Source of the DNA: an uncultured Clostridia bacterium
GTDB lineage: Bacteria; Bacillota; Clostridia; Christensenellales; UBA1242
Assembly: GCA_947589655.1 (NCBI GenBank)
Contig: CANQCE010000011.1
Location: forward strand, 1 to 16,006
Reading direction: 5' to 3'
DNA: 16,006 nucleotides
Under the pieces are notes generated by a model, which had not been told where the DNA came from, did no database searches, and worked only from the letters and a program-made list of their open reading frames with translations. Numbering within the stretch: position 1 is the first letter of the stretch; each line of letters starts with the position of its first letter. Below, piece after piece: positions 6,105-13,876 of this stretch. Position numbers and translations under genes: made by a program.

Positions 6105-9059
6105 TTAAGGTTGTTGTTCTTTAAGCCCAAGCAAATCAAGTAAAGATTCGGTAACTGATGAATTTTCGCCAAACCTGTCTTTAAGTTGCTGCTCAATTTC
6201 CTCTTTGTGCTGTTGAATATCTTGTTCGCTAAGCAATGTGTCGTTTGATTTATCCAAAATATCCTTTGCTTTGTCAATCAATTCTTTCTGGTCTTCTTCG
6301 GTGCCCACATCGTTTAACGCTTCTTCCAATTTATCAACAATCTGTGGAATATTTTCTTGTTTTAAGGCTTCATCTCCCAAAACATCTTTAACGGAATCAT
6401 AAAGTTCAACCATGTCGTCAAGAGTTTCCATCTTTTCTTCATAGTCAATCTCATAATAGCCTGTTGCCGAGTTTGCAACATCCAACTGTGCCTTGATTTG
6501 TTTGTAGTTTTTGTTATTTGTTGGCGGATTTGAATATTTTGCTTCATTAGCAATATTATCGCCTGTCATATACCAAATAAGGTTTTTAAATATCTCGTTG
6601 AATACGCCATAATATTTTTCTGGCTCAGCGTTAGCATTTGCCGTTGCGCTTGTTTGAGTGGTTGTTATCATTGTGCCTTTTGCGTTATCTTTGATAGCGT
6701 TCAACATTGCACCAATCTCTTGCAACTTAACCTTTGAAATGTCCTCAGTGTTTATAGCAAAATCCATAAATTCTTCCAAAACTGAAACAACACTGTCTTC
6801 TGTATCTCTTAAAGTTGCCAGATTGCTTTCAACCTCCGCACCTGTCATATCTGATACGGCACTGTCTATTTCATCAAAAATTTTATCAACAAGCGGTTCA
6901 AAAACTTTTGCCTCAATAACTGGCCTTAAAATGTTGGATAGGCTGTCTTCTTTAACAATAGAGCGCAAAAGTTTCATCATATCAAAGTTGTTAGTCAAGA
7001 TATATTTTATATAGGTTTTGTTGCCTTCCGTTGTTTCCACTTGTCCTCTGTTAAGGCTGTTAAGTGTTCTTCCAAGCAGTGTCAGTTCGCTGGTCCACTC
7101 AGAGTAATCGTCTTGATTTATTTTTGAAAAGTCAATTTCGTTCACATTTTTGTCAAGTTCGTCTATCATTTTGTCAAAAACCATCGCCCTTAAATTTGGC
7201 TCTGCTTTGTTGCCACTGTTAAAGGTTGCCTTTTCAAGTTGATAGAAAGGCATCAAAAGTTTTGCAAAAAGTTTTTCGTCTGTTGAAAGTTCTTCCAAAA
7301 GCCCATCGATAACATCGTCAAGAGTGTTCTTGCCGTCCGCAAATTCCAACAGATTAAGTTGTTGAACATCGTTTATTGGCTCGGAAATAAAGGTAAAGAA
7401 ATCTTCATAAGTTTTAATTTCTTTCGTTTGCACATTTCCAGCAGTTTCCACCTTTACAGTGTCGCCAAGCAGGCTGACATCATAAATTGCCAAAATGTTT
7501 TCAAAAACATGAACTTCTTCGCGTGTTTCTGTGGCTGGCAAAACAAGAATCTCTAGCGAATTTAATTTGTCAAAAATTTTGCCGGCGTTCACCAAAAGGT
7601 TCCCCAAGTTATCTACATCTGAAAGTGCAGACAAAACATCTGTGTCCTTCAAAAGTGACGAAATTGGCAAGTCTTTGTTAAGTTTTATAAATTCGTCTAA
7701 TATATCCATTGCGCTATCAAGCGTTTCTGAAACATTTTCAACATTAAAGTTCAGCCCAACAACATATCCATCGTCATTTTCAAACGCTTTTTCAAGTCGT
7801 TCGGAGGCATAATCTCCCAGAACATCAAATCCGTCATGGATGATATTTAACCCCAAAAGGTTATCAACAATGTCCAGTGTTTGCTCGCTCTTGTCGCTTA
7901 TAATTTGCAAAATTTCTTCAATATCAGGATTGTCATAATTTTGATATTCTTCAATAATTCCGCTGGCAAAAACTGTATCGGCAGCATCAAACACTGCAAG
8001 CAAATCGTGTTTAAGATATCCTTGCATATTGGTTTCTTGGCTGAAAACATCTTTAAGTTTTAACAGCAAATTGTTGACAAGTTGTGGAAGACTTTCGGTG
8101 TATTTAAATGTGCTAACATAGTCTTTTACTGTTTCGGCAATCACGCCTTTGTAAAGTCCGCCATTTAAAAATGCCTTAACATCTGTTTTTAAATCAGCAA
8201 GGTCAATAGTGCCATATTCGCTATCCACAAATTTGTTGTATTCGTTTACAAAATCATCATAAGTATCAGACAAAACAACAAGTTCTTTTCTTATTTCAAC
8301 TTTTTGTTTGTTTACAGAAATTTCAGAAAGCCCATCAAACATTGCGTTGTGCAAGCCTGCTGCCCCACAAATGCTGCCAATAACGCTGTTGTTATAAGCA
8401 CTTATTATATCATTTACTGCATCTGGCACATAATCAGAAGCAAAGTCGTGGATTGTAGGCAGGTGGTCCCCCTGTTCGCCCAACACATTTGCCGTTGTTT
8501 GTGCCGCAACCGTGGTGCTAGCAGCAGTAATCTCTGCATAAGTTTTTGTTAAAGATGTTATTGGTGCAAACAAAAACACCATAAAAACAAAGCCCTCTAA
8601 TGCACCTATGGCAGCACCATACCAGCGATATGGCTTGTGGCTGGCAAAATCTACCTTCTTCTTGTTAAACGCAATTCTTGCAACAATTAAATAAAAGATA
8701 TCAAACACCAAAAAGACAAGCAGTGTTACAAACAAATACACTATTGGTGCCACAATGGCTGCTGGCAATTTTGCAAGAAATTCTGATGCTGCAGGATAAG
8801 CGGTTAAATCAAAAGAATCCTTAAGCAAAGCAACAATTATTTTATATAATGGTGCATCTGAGCCGTTTATGGAAATGTCAATGCCTAAAATTGCATTTGT
8901 GATTGGCTTGGTAACAAAATAGCCAATCAAAAGGCTTAAAAGCAAAAAGCCCACATGTAGCAAAGAACGCTTTAACCCCCTTACCAGACCTGCAACAAGT
9001 CCTATGGTTAAGAAAATAAGTAAAATTCCAATACTTGCCCAAAGAAATGCACTGCTCAT
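6105..9059 (-). CDS. Giant CvpA-like membrane protein with a large helical C-terminal domain
   Basis: A 984-residue protein. Residues 1-170 resemble the CvpA family: four hydrophobic segments at about 6-27, 33-53, 97-126 and 147-169, with small-residue-rich helices. The turns 1-2 (RGLKRS) and 3-4 (FNKKKVDFASHKPYR) are strongly basic; by the positive-inside rule both are cytoplasmic, which puts the remaining roughly 800 residues outside the cell. That part is acidic, rich in Leu, Asp, Glu and Asn, apparently mostly helical, has no further membrane segment and no sorting signal that I recognise. CvpA proteins are usually under 250 residues, so this is about four times the normal size. Start ATG 9059 has AAAGGAG (9068-9074) 8 bases upstream and its own promoter. 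It heads the operon with rsmH and the division genes. The CvpA assignment rests on topology and the N-terminal pattern; the function of the C-terminal domain is unknown. Confidence 0.8.
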   Translation of the reverse strand: MSSAFLWASIGILLIFLTIGLVAGLVRGLKRSLLHVGFLLLSLLIGYFVTKPITNAILGIDISINGSDAPLYKIIVALLKDSFDLTAYPAASEFLAKLPAAIVAPIVYLFVTLLVFLVFDIFYLIVARIAFNKKKVDFASHKPYRWYGAAIGALEGFVFMVFLFAPITSLTKTYAEITAASTTVAAQTTANVLGEQGDHLPTIHDFASDYVPDAVNDIISAYNNSVIGSICGAAGLHNAMFDGLSEISVNKQKVEIRKELVVLSDTYDDFVNEYNKFVDSEYGTIDLADLKTDVKAFLNGGLYKGVIAETVKDYVSTFKYTESLPQLVNNLLLKLKDVFSQETNMQGYLKHDLLAVFDAADTVFASGIIEEYQNYDNPDIEEILQIISDKSEQTLDIVDNLLGLNIIHDGFDVLGDYASERLEKAFENDDGYVVGLNFNVENVSETLDSAMDILDEFIKLNKDLPISSLLKDTDVLSALSDVDNLGNLLVNAGKIFDKLNSLEILVLPATETREEVHVFENILAIYDVSLLGDTVKVETAGNVQTKEIKTYEDFFTFISEPINDVQQLNLLEFADGKNTLDDVIDGLLEELSTDEKLFAKLLMPFYQLEKATFNSGNKAEPNLRAMVFDKMIDELDKNVNEIDFSKINQDDYSEWTSELTLLGRTLNSLNRGQVETTEGNKTYIKYILTNNFDMMKLLRSIVKEDSLSNILRPVIEAKVFEPLVDKIFDEIDSAVSDMTGAEVESNLATLRDTEDSVVSVLEEFMDFAINTEDISKVKLQEIGAMLNAIKDNAKGTMITTTQTSATANANAEPEKYYGVFNEIFKNLIWYMTGDNIANEAKYSNPPTNNKNYKQIKAQLDVANSATGYYEIDYEEKMETLDDMVELYDSVKDVLGDEALKQENIPQIVDKLEEALNDVGTEEDQKELIDKAKDILDKSNDTLLSEQDIQQHKEEIEQQLKDRFGENSSVTESLLDLLGLKEQQP

Positions 9060-9083
9060 AAAACAATCTCCTTTATTTAATAT

Positions 9084-9112
9084 ATTCTACATTATTTTTT
9101 TTCTATTTGCAA
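9084..9112 (-). promoter_or_regulatory. Promoter of the CvpA-like/rsmH/transpeptidase operon
   Basis: Minus strand: TTGCAA (9107-9112), 17-base spacer, TAGAAT (9084-9089). The start would be near 9077, just upstream of the AAAGGAG ribosome binding site, giving a very short leader. Confidence 0.55.
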
Positions 9113-9155
9113 CAAATTAAACACACAAAACTGTCTTATTTTGTCTAGTATGCGG

Positions 9156-10247
9156 TTAATTGTTTAAATTTATAATGTTTCCATCTTTAACGACAAAGTT
9201 TTTTCCTTCAAGATTTCTCTCGTCTGTGCAGGTTATAAAGGTTTGAGTTCTGCCCACAAATTTCAAAAGCCTTGCTTGGCGCTCTGTGTCAAGTTCCGAA
9301 AAAACATCGTCCAATAGCAGAATTGGATATTCCCCTTGGCGCTGCTTTAACGCTTCAAGTTCGGCAAGTTTAAGCGAAAGCGCAACCGTTCTTTGCTGCC
9401 CCTGAGAGCCAAAGTTTTTCACTTCTGTGCCGTTTAAAAATATATCCAAATCATCGCGATGAACCCCTATGGATGTGTAACCAAGTTTATAGTCTTTTTC
9501 AAGGTTTTTCTTTAAAAGTTTGCTCATGTTTTCTTCAAACTTTTCGTCCAGACTAACGCCGCATCCACATTTGTATGTTATGGCAAGTTCTTCCTTTCCG
9601 CCACTTATAAAATGATGCGCAGCCACGGCAAAAGGCAAAATTTCTTCCACAAACTTTTTTCGTTCAAACGCCAAAAACTTTGCCGCTGTTACAAGTGCCC
9701 TGTCCCAAATATCCACAGTTTCTTTAACCGCATCCAAAGTGCTGCAGTTTTTAAAAAGTTTATTTCGGTTTGCCAAAATTTTTTCATAGCGCGAAAGTTG
9801 ATAAAAATACCTTTTGTTGCTTTGGCTTATGTCAATATCCATAAACCTTCGGCGCTCATCAGGGCTTTCTTTTACAAGTTTTAACTCTTGCGGAGAGAAG
9901 AACACAACATTAACTTCCCCTATTAAATCGCCAATTTTTTTAATAGGGATGTCGTTTATCTTAACACTTTTTTTCTTCGCTTTTGAAAGATTTACTTCAA
10001 CAGTTACATCGCGATATTTCTTTTGGGTTGTCATTTTAATTTTGCCCGTATCTTCGCCCCAGCAAATAAGGTCTTTGTCTTTGGCGCTTTTAAAACTTTT
10101 CCCTATGCAGCAAAAATAGATGCTTTCAAGCAAATTGGTCTTTCCTTGAGCATTTTTTCCAATGAAAACATTAACGTTGTCATCAAAGTTAACGTTTAAG
10201 TTTTTGTAGTTCCTAAAATTTTTTATCTGCAGTGATACAACTTTCAT
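9156..10247 (-). CDS. recF: DNA replication and repair protein RecF
   Basis: A 363-residue SMC-like ATPase that helps load RecA at gapped DNA with RecO and RecR. Motifs: N-terminal LQIKNFRNYKNL, Walker A GKNAQGKT (30-37), PDERRRFMD (129-137), the ABC-type signature SQGQQR (281-286) and Walker B ILLLDDVFSELD (309-320). Length is normal. ATG 10247 is the only start that gives the standard N-terminus, yet there is no ribosome binding site: the -10 box ends 8 bases before it. The gene is divergent from dnaA, separated by 106 bases. In the usual Firmicute order recF lies downstream of dnaN in the same direction, so this position is a rearrangement. Confidence 0.96.
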   Translation of the reverse strand: MKVVSLQIKNFRNYKNLNVNFDDNVNVFIGKNAQGKTNLLESIYFCCIGKSFKSAKDKDLICWGEDTGKIKMTTQKKYRDVTVEVNLSKAKKKSVKINDIPIKKIGDLIGEVNVVFFSPQELKLVKESPDERRRFMDIDISQSNKRYFYQLSRYEKILANRNKLFKNCSTLDAVKETVDIWDRALVTAAKFLAFERKKFVEEILPFAVAAHHFISGGKEELAITYKCGCGVSLDEKFEENMSKLLKKNLEKDYKLGYTSIGVHRDDLDIFLNGTEVKNFGSQGQQRTVALSLKLAELEALKQRQGEYPILLLDDVFSELDTERQARLLKFVGRTQTFITCTDERNLEGKNFVVKDGNIINLNN

Positions 10248-10255
10248 ACCAATTT

Positions 10256-10283
10256 ATTGTAACACAAAAAACAAACATTTCAA
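10256..10283 (-). promoter_or_regulatory. recF promoter with extended -10
   Basis: Minus strand: TTGAAA (10278-10283), 16-base spacer, TACAAT (10256-10261) preceded by TGT (extended -10). Only 8 bases separate the -10 box from the recF ATG, so the mRNA should have almost no leader. Confidence 0.6.
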
Positions 10284-10289
10284 ACTTGC

Positions 10290-10318
10290 TTGACAATTTA
10301 TTTTTTGTATTTTAAAAT
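10290..10318 (+). promoter_or_regulatory. dnaA promoter
   Basis: TTGACA (10290-10295), 17-base spacer, TAAAAT (10313-10318); start expected near 10325. Its -35 box lies 6 bases from the recF -35 box on the other strand. I see no DnaA box in this 106-base interval. Confidence 0.75.
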
Positions 10319-10353
10319 AAATTTGTAATTTTTGGACAGTTGAGGTATAAAAA

Positions 10354-11703
10354 ATGCAAGATATTTCTTACACTTGGCAGCAAATTCTGGAAAAATTGGA
10401 ACTTAGGGTTTCTTCGGTTTCCTTTATGCTTTGGATAAAAACCATAAAACCTATTGAGATTGACGACAAAGATAACTTTGTCATTGCGGCGCCATCCGTT
10501 TCTGCAAAAAACCAGATTTTGCGCAATTTTATAGACACAATTGGCGATTGTGCCTTTGAGGTTACAGGCAAACCACTAAAAATTGTGGTTCTGGACCAAA
10601 ATGAGGAGATTGAATACTTAAAAAACAGCAAGGTGGAAGAACAAATTGTTGCCAAGAAAGAAGAAAAAAATCCTTTTGTGGCAAAATACACATTCGACAA
10701 CTTTGTTGTGGGCAAAAGCAATCAGTTTGTTTATGCTGCTGCACGCACGGTGGCTGAAAACCCTGGAAAAAGGTATAATCCTCTTTTCATTTATGGTGGA
10801 GTTGGTCTTGGAAAAACTCACCTTTTACACGCTATAGGCAATTACATCCGCGAATATTCACCTGAACTTAAAATTCAATATGTTCCTTTTGATAAGTTCA
10901 CCAGCGACTATATATCTTCGCTGTCTTCCCCTTCCAAAACACAAGCCGTTATGGAGTTCAGAGGAAAATATCGCAACCTTGACATTTTAATGGTTGACGA
11001 CATTCAACTTATTTCAAACAAAAAAGAAACTCAGGAAGAATTCTTCTTAACATTTAATGACCTTATTTTAAGCAACAAGCAAGTTATCATCTGCTCTGAC
11101 CGTCCACCACGTGAAATTTCCACATTGGAAGACAGGTTGCGCTCACGTTTTGCAAGTGGGCTTATTCACGATATTCAAAAGCCAGAAATTGAAACCAGAA
11201 TTGCAATCCTTCATAAAAAAAGTCAACTGGAAAAATATAACGTGGATGACGAAGCAATTGAATACATTGCTGAAAATGTGGATTCCAGCGTTCGCGATTT
11301 GGAAGGCAAGTTGTCTGAGGTGTATTTTCTAGCCACACTTGCTGGCAAAAAAGTTGCCACAATTGAAGATGCCAAAGAGATTTTTGAAAACCACAGAGAA
11401 GAAATTAAAAACGAACTTACGCCTGACAAAATAATTTCGGTTGTGTGCGATTATTTTAACATATCTTACAACGATATCACTGGCAAAAAGAAGAACAAGG
11501 AAGTTGTTGAACCAAGAATGCTTGCCATATACCTTATAAGCGAAATTTTAAGCATTCCACTTGTTAACATTGGCAAACTTTTTGGCGGCCGCGACCACAC
11601 CACAATTATGCATAGCCGTGACAAGATAACAGAAGATTTGAAAGTGAACAAGAAAACACAAACCTTGGTTAATGAACTTAAAAAAATGTTGACAAGTGTA
11701 TAA
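10354..11703 (+). CDS. dnaA: Chromosomal replication initiator DnaA
   Basis: A 449-residue AAA+ initiator that binds DnaA boxes and melts the origin. Domain I is residues about 1-80 (WQQILEKL...), a short charged linker follows (81-107), domain III carries Walker A GGVGLGKT (148-155), Walker B ILMVDDIQ (211-218) and the arginine-finger/box VII region LEDRLRSRF (258-266), and domain IV carries the DnaA signature GGRDHTTIMHSRDK (411-424). Length is standard and the domain II linker is short. Start ATG 10354 has GAGG (10342-10345) 8 bases upstream. The origin-like spacer follows immediately. Confidence 0.98.
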   Translation: MQDISYTWQQILEKLELRVSSVSFMLWIKTIKPIEIDDKDNFVIAAPSVSAKNQILRNFIDTIGDCAFEVTGKPLKIVVLDQNEEIEYLKNSKVEEQIVAKKEEKNPFVAKYTFDNFVVGKSNQFVYAAARTVAENPGKRYNPLFIYGGVGLGKTHLLHAIGNYIREYSPELKIQYVPFDKFTSDYISSLSSPSKTQAVMEFRGKYRNLDILMVDDIQLISNKKETQEEFFLTFNDLILSNKQVIICSDRPPREISTLEDRLRSRFASGLIHDIQKPEIETRIAILHKKSQLEKYNVDDEAIEYIAENVDSSVRDLEGKLSEVYFLATLAGKKVATIEDAKEIFENHREEIKNELTPDKIISVVCDYFNISYNDITGKKKNKEVVEPRMLAIYLISEILSIPLVNIGKLFGGRDHTTIMHSRDKITEDLKVNKKTQTLVNELKKMLTSV

Positions 11704-11899
11704 AATTTTCTGTTATTCCACAAACTTATCCACATTTTTCTTCATGAACACTTTTCACAATATTTGGGGCCGATATCAAAGCAAAAACACAACATAAGGT
11801 GCTTTTACAAGAAAATTCCCTCACCTAAAAACCACTTATACACATTTCCACAGCCATAATAAATATAATAATAAATTAAAAAAAATAAAATAAACAAAT

Positions 11900-11942
11900 A
11901 AAAGAGTGCGGCAAGGCTTGGGTTTTGCTTCACTCTTTTTCT
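11900..11942 (+). terminator. Terminator-like hairpin between oriC and dnaN
   Basis: Outer stem AAAAGAGTG (11900-11908) / CACTCTTTT (11931-11939), with a possible inner GCAA/TTGC pairing, followed by a T-rich run. It probably ends transcripts coming from dnaA, which would explain a separate dnaN promoter. Confidence 0.55.
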
Positions 11943-11978
11943 TTTCAATGAAAAAAGATAAAAAACTTATGCTATTTA

Positions 11979-12009
11979 TTGGACTTGAAAGCAAGTTTTG
12001 TGTTATAAT
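11979..12009 (+). promoter_or_regulatory. dnaN promoter, extended -10
   Basis: Perfect TATAAT (12004-12009) preceded by TGT (extended -10). The best -35 is a weak TTGGAC (11979-11984) at 19 bases. AAAGGAG (12023-12029) lies 7 bases before the dnaN ATG. Confidence 0.6.
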
Positions 12010-12036
12010 ATTTTTGTAATTTAAAGGAGATAAAAA

Positions 12037-13137
12037 ATGATTGTAAGTTGCCATGGAATTGAACTTTCAGACGCATTTATGAGCGTTAGCAAAGCAATAT
12101 CAAACAAAATAACAAACCCTATTTTGGAAGGGATTAAAATTGTGGCAGAAGATGACACTTTAACTTTAAGCGCCACAGACACAGAACTTTCCATTGAAAA
12201 GAAAATTAAGGCAAACATAAAAGAAGAAGGGGAAGCGGTTGTTCCAGGAAAGTTTATAACAGAGTTCATCAAAAAACTTACAAACGAGATGATTGAACTT
12301 GAACTTAACGATAAGAACCAAATGATTATAAAATACGATGACAGCCAATCCACAATTCAGTGCTATAATGTGCTGGAATATCCATCTTTTAAAAAACTTG
12401 AAAGTGCAAATTATTTTGGAATTGCAAAAAAAGACTTAAAAACACTTATTGCAAAAACCATTTTCTCAGTTGCGGTGGATGACAGCCGCCCAATTTTGAA
12501 AGGTGTGCTTTTTGATATCGACAAAAACACAATAAACGCCATTGCACTGGATGGATATCGTTTGGCAAAAGTGAAGAAAAACATTACATCTTCTCTTACA
12601 ACAAGCATTGTAATCCCTGCAAAAAGTTTAAACGAAATTTCAAGGCTTTTGGATGACAGCGAAGATGTTATCAATGTTTATGTTGACAAAAGCACAATAA
12701 TGGTGGATTTTGGAGATACAAAACTCACCTCTCGCCTTTTGGAAGGAGATTTTGTAAATTACAAACAAATTATTGCCGCAAACTACGAAACTGTTTGTGT
12801 TATTAACAAAGGTCAGTTTGAAGATGCACTTGAAAGAGCATCACTGCTTTCAAAAGTTGGGCAAGGCAACTGCGTTAAGTTTGATGTTAAAGAAAAAAAT
12901 CTTTGCATAACATCCAATTCAGAACTTGGCCATGTTAAAGAAAATGTTCCTGTGAACACAACAGGAAAAGAACTTTTAATTGCTTTTAACGCAAGATACT
13001 TTATTGAAAACTTGCGTGCAAACAGTGACGAGTTTGTTAAAATTTGCTTTAACTCCCCTGCAAATCCTTGCGTTATTGTGCCAGTTGAAGGCGATGAATT
13101 TTTGTATTTGATTTTGCCTGTAAGGATGATTGGATAA
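12037..13137 (+). CDS. dnaN: DNA polymerase III beta subunit (sliding clamp)
   Basis: A 366-residue ring-forming clamp that tethers DNA polymerase III and many repair factors to DNA. The whole length matches the three-domain clamp: N-terminal domain with ISNKITNPILEGIKI and LSATDTELSI, the DSRPILKGVLFDI segment and LDGYRLAKVK in the middle domain, and the typical C-terminus EFLYLILPVRM, whose LPVRM (360-364) belongs to the hydrophobic partner-binding cleft. Clear ribosome binding site and its own promoter; a hairpin terminator follows 5 bases after the stop. The yaaA and recF genes that commonly follow are not there. Confidence 0.97.
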   Translation: MIVSCHGIELSDAFMSVSKAISNKITNPILEGIKIVAEDDTLTLSATDTELSIEKKIKANIKEEGEAVVPGKFITEFIKKLTNEMIELELNDKNQMIIKYDDSQSTIQCYNVLEYPSFKKLESANYFGIAKKDLKTLIAKTIFSVAVDDSRPILKGVLFDIDKNTINAIALDGYRLAKVKKNITSSLTTSIVIPAKSLNEISRLLDDSEDVINVYVDKSTIMVDFGDTKLTSRLLEGDFVNYKQIIAANYETVCVINKGQFEDALERASLLSKVGQGNCVKFDVKEKNLCITSNSELGHVKENVPVNTTGKELLIAFNARYFIENLRANSDEFVKICFNSPANPCVIVPVEGDEFLYLILPVRMIG

Positions 13138-13172
13138 TTAAAAAAAACACCAGTTTTGGTGTTTTCTTTTTT
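13138..13172. terminator. Bidirectional intrinsic terminator after dnaN
   Basis: Stem AAAACACCA (13143-13151) / TGGTGTTTT (13156-13164), 4-base loop, A run on the left and T run on the right, serving dnaN and the convergent small gene. Confidence 0.85.
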
Positions 13173-13504
13173 TAATCTTGTTTTCCATCTCCAAGCCAAG
13201 CCTTAGCACACTCTGAGGTGATTTTCTCGTCATGATAAATAAGGTTAATTTCAGCATCTGTGCAAGGTTTAGGCTCTTGTTCAAGAGAAATTGTTTCAAG
13301 TGACTGTGCAGCGATAGCATTTCTTTCAGCCTCTCTGCCCTCTCTTTTATTTTTGAGCCACTTTTCACGTTTTGTTTTGTCTGGATGAGGCTTTCTCCTT
13401 TCTCCGTTTTCAATTTGTTCTTGTTTAATTTCTTTTGCTCTAACTTTGCCATTTACTTTTGTGTGTCCAGATTTTTCTGTGAGTTTTTCTTTTCTTAAAG
13501 ACAT
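13172..13504 (-). CDS. Small charged hypothetical protein
   Basis: A 110-residue protein I do not recognise. Residues 1-62 are extremely rich in Lys, Arg and Glu with almost no hydrophobic residues, suggesting a disordered or nucleic-acid-binding segment; residues 63-110 are more mixed and acidic, with two cysteines (81, 99) and a short possible fold (DAEINLIYHDEKITSECAKAWLG). No signal peptide or membrane helix. The gene is real by its signals: AAAGGAG (13513-13519) 8 bases before ATG 13504, a perfect-hexamer promoter and a shared terminator. It points toward dnaN, against the likely direction of replication, between two universally conserved loci. An overlapping frame (13138-13452) lacks such signals. 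Confidence 0.75.
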   Translation of the reverse strand: MSLRKEKLTEKSGHTKVNGKVRAKEIKQEQIENGERRKPHPDKTKREKWLKNKREGREAERNAIAAQSLETISLEQEPKPCTDAEINLIYHDEKITSECAKAWLGDGKQD

Positions 13505-13534
13505 ATCATTTTCTCCTTTTGTTGTTACAAAAAC

Positions 13535-13562
13535 ATTATATCACCAAAATTCGACATGTCAA
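13535..13562 (-). promoter_or_regulatory. Strong sigma-A promoter of the small charged protein gene
   Basis: Minus strand: TTGACA (13557-13562), 16-base spacer, TATAAT (13535-13540) preceded by TGA (extended -10). Both hexamers match consensus exactly, implying high expression. Confidence 0.8.
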
Positions 13563-13647
13563 GGGGTAATTTTATTTTTTTTAGGAAAAATATTCTATCA
13601 AAGTGCATATTTTTCTAAAATCAAACAAAAAATCACGGCTTTTGCGG

Positions 13648-13676
13648 TTGACAAAATATTTTTTTTCCTTTATAAT
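13648..13676 (+). promoter_or_regulatory. Strong sigma-A promoter of the rpmH-rnpA-yidD-yidC cluster
   Basis: TTGACA (13648-13653), 17-base spacer, TATAAT (13671-13676): full consensus at ideal spacing, as expected for a ribosomal protein gene. Start near 13683, leader about 50 bases. Confidence 0.85.
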
Positions 13677-13732
13677 AAAGCGGTAAACCATTTGCAGTAG
13701 GAAATATTTGCAAAAATTTAAGGAGAAAAATT

Positions 13733-13867
13733 ATGAAAAGAACTTATCAACCAAAGAAAAGACAAAGACAAAAAGTTCATGGTTTTCGTGAAAGAATGAG
13801 AACTAAAGGCGGCAGAAATGTTCTTCAAAGAAGAAGAAACAGAGGAAGAAAAAGAATTTCTGCTTAA
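13733..13867 (+). CDS. rpmH: 50S ribosomal protein L34
   Basis: A 44-residue, very basic protein of the large ribosomal subunit. It begins MKRTYQPKKRQRQKVHGF, continues RMRTKGGRNVLQRRRNRG and ends RKRISA, the full-length L34 pattern. AGGAG (13721-13725) lies 7 bases upstream of the ATG. It starts the conserved cluster, driven by a consensus promoter, and rnpA follows after 9 bases. Confidence 0.97.
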   Translation: MKRTYQPKKRQRQKVHGFRERMRTKGGRNVLQRRRNRGRKRISA

Positions 13868-13876
13868 AGGCTTTTT

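Larger units (their letters stand above)
11704..12036. other. Probable oriC: DnaA boxes and AT-rich unwinding region in the dnaA-dnaN spacer
   Basis: The 333-base gene-free spacer holds an exact DnaA box TTATCCACA (11726-11734) and TTATACACA (11836-11844), which fits TTATNCACA. Weaker matches flank them: TATTCCACA (11714-11722) and ATTTCCACA (11844-11852). Immediately after the second pair comes an AT-only tract (about 11856-11900) containing repeated TAA triplets (11857-11874), placed and spaced like the DnaA-trio and unwinding element of Bacillus-type origins. The right part holds a hairpin and the dnaN promoter. Position between dnaA and dnaN plus the boxes make an origin likely; the trio reading is inference. 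Confidence 0.85.

Noticed and set aside
6080..6277. N-terminal extension of rsmH
   Set aside because: The extra 66 codons lie within the end of the CvpA-like gene and do not resemble RsmH; the ATG at 6079 gives the standard protein.
9100..9155. Hairpin ACAAAA/TTTTGT as a recF terminator
   Set aside because: The stem is short and nearly all A-T, with no T run directly after it.
13138..13452. 104-codon minus-strand frame beside dnaN
   Set aside because: It overlaps the 13172-13504 gene in another frame, has no ribosome binding site, and runs into the terminator; the other frame has all the expected signals.
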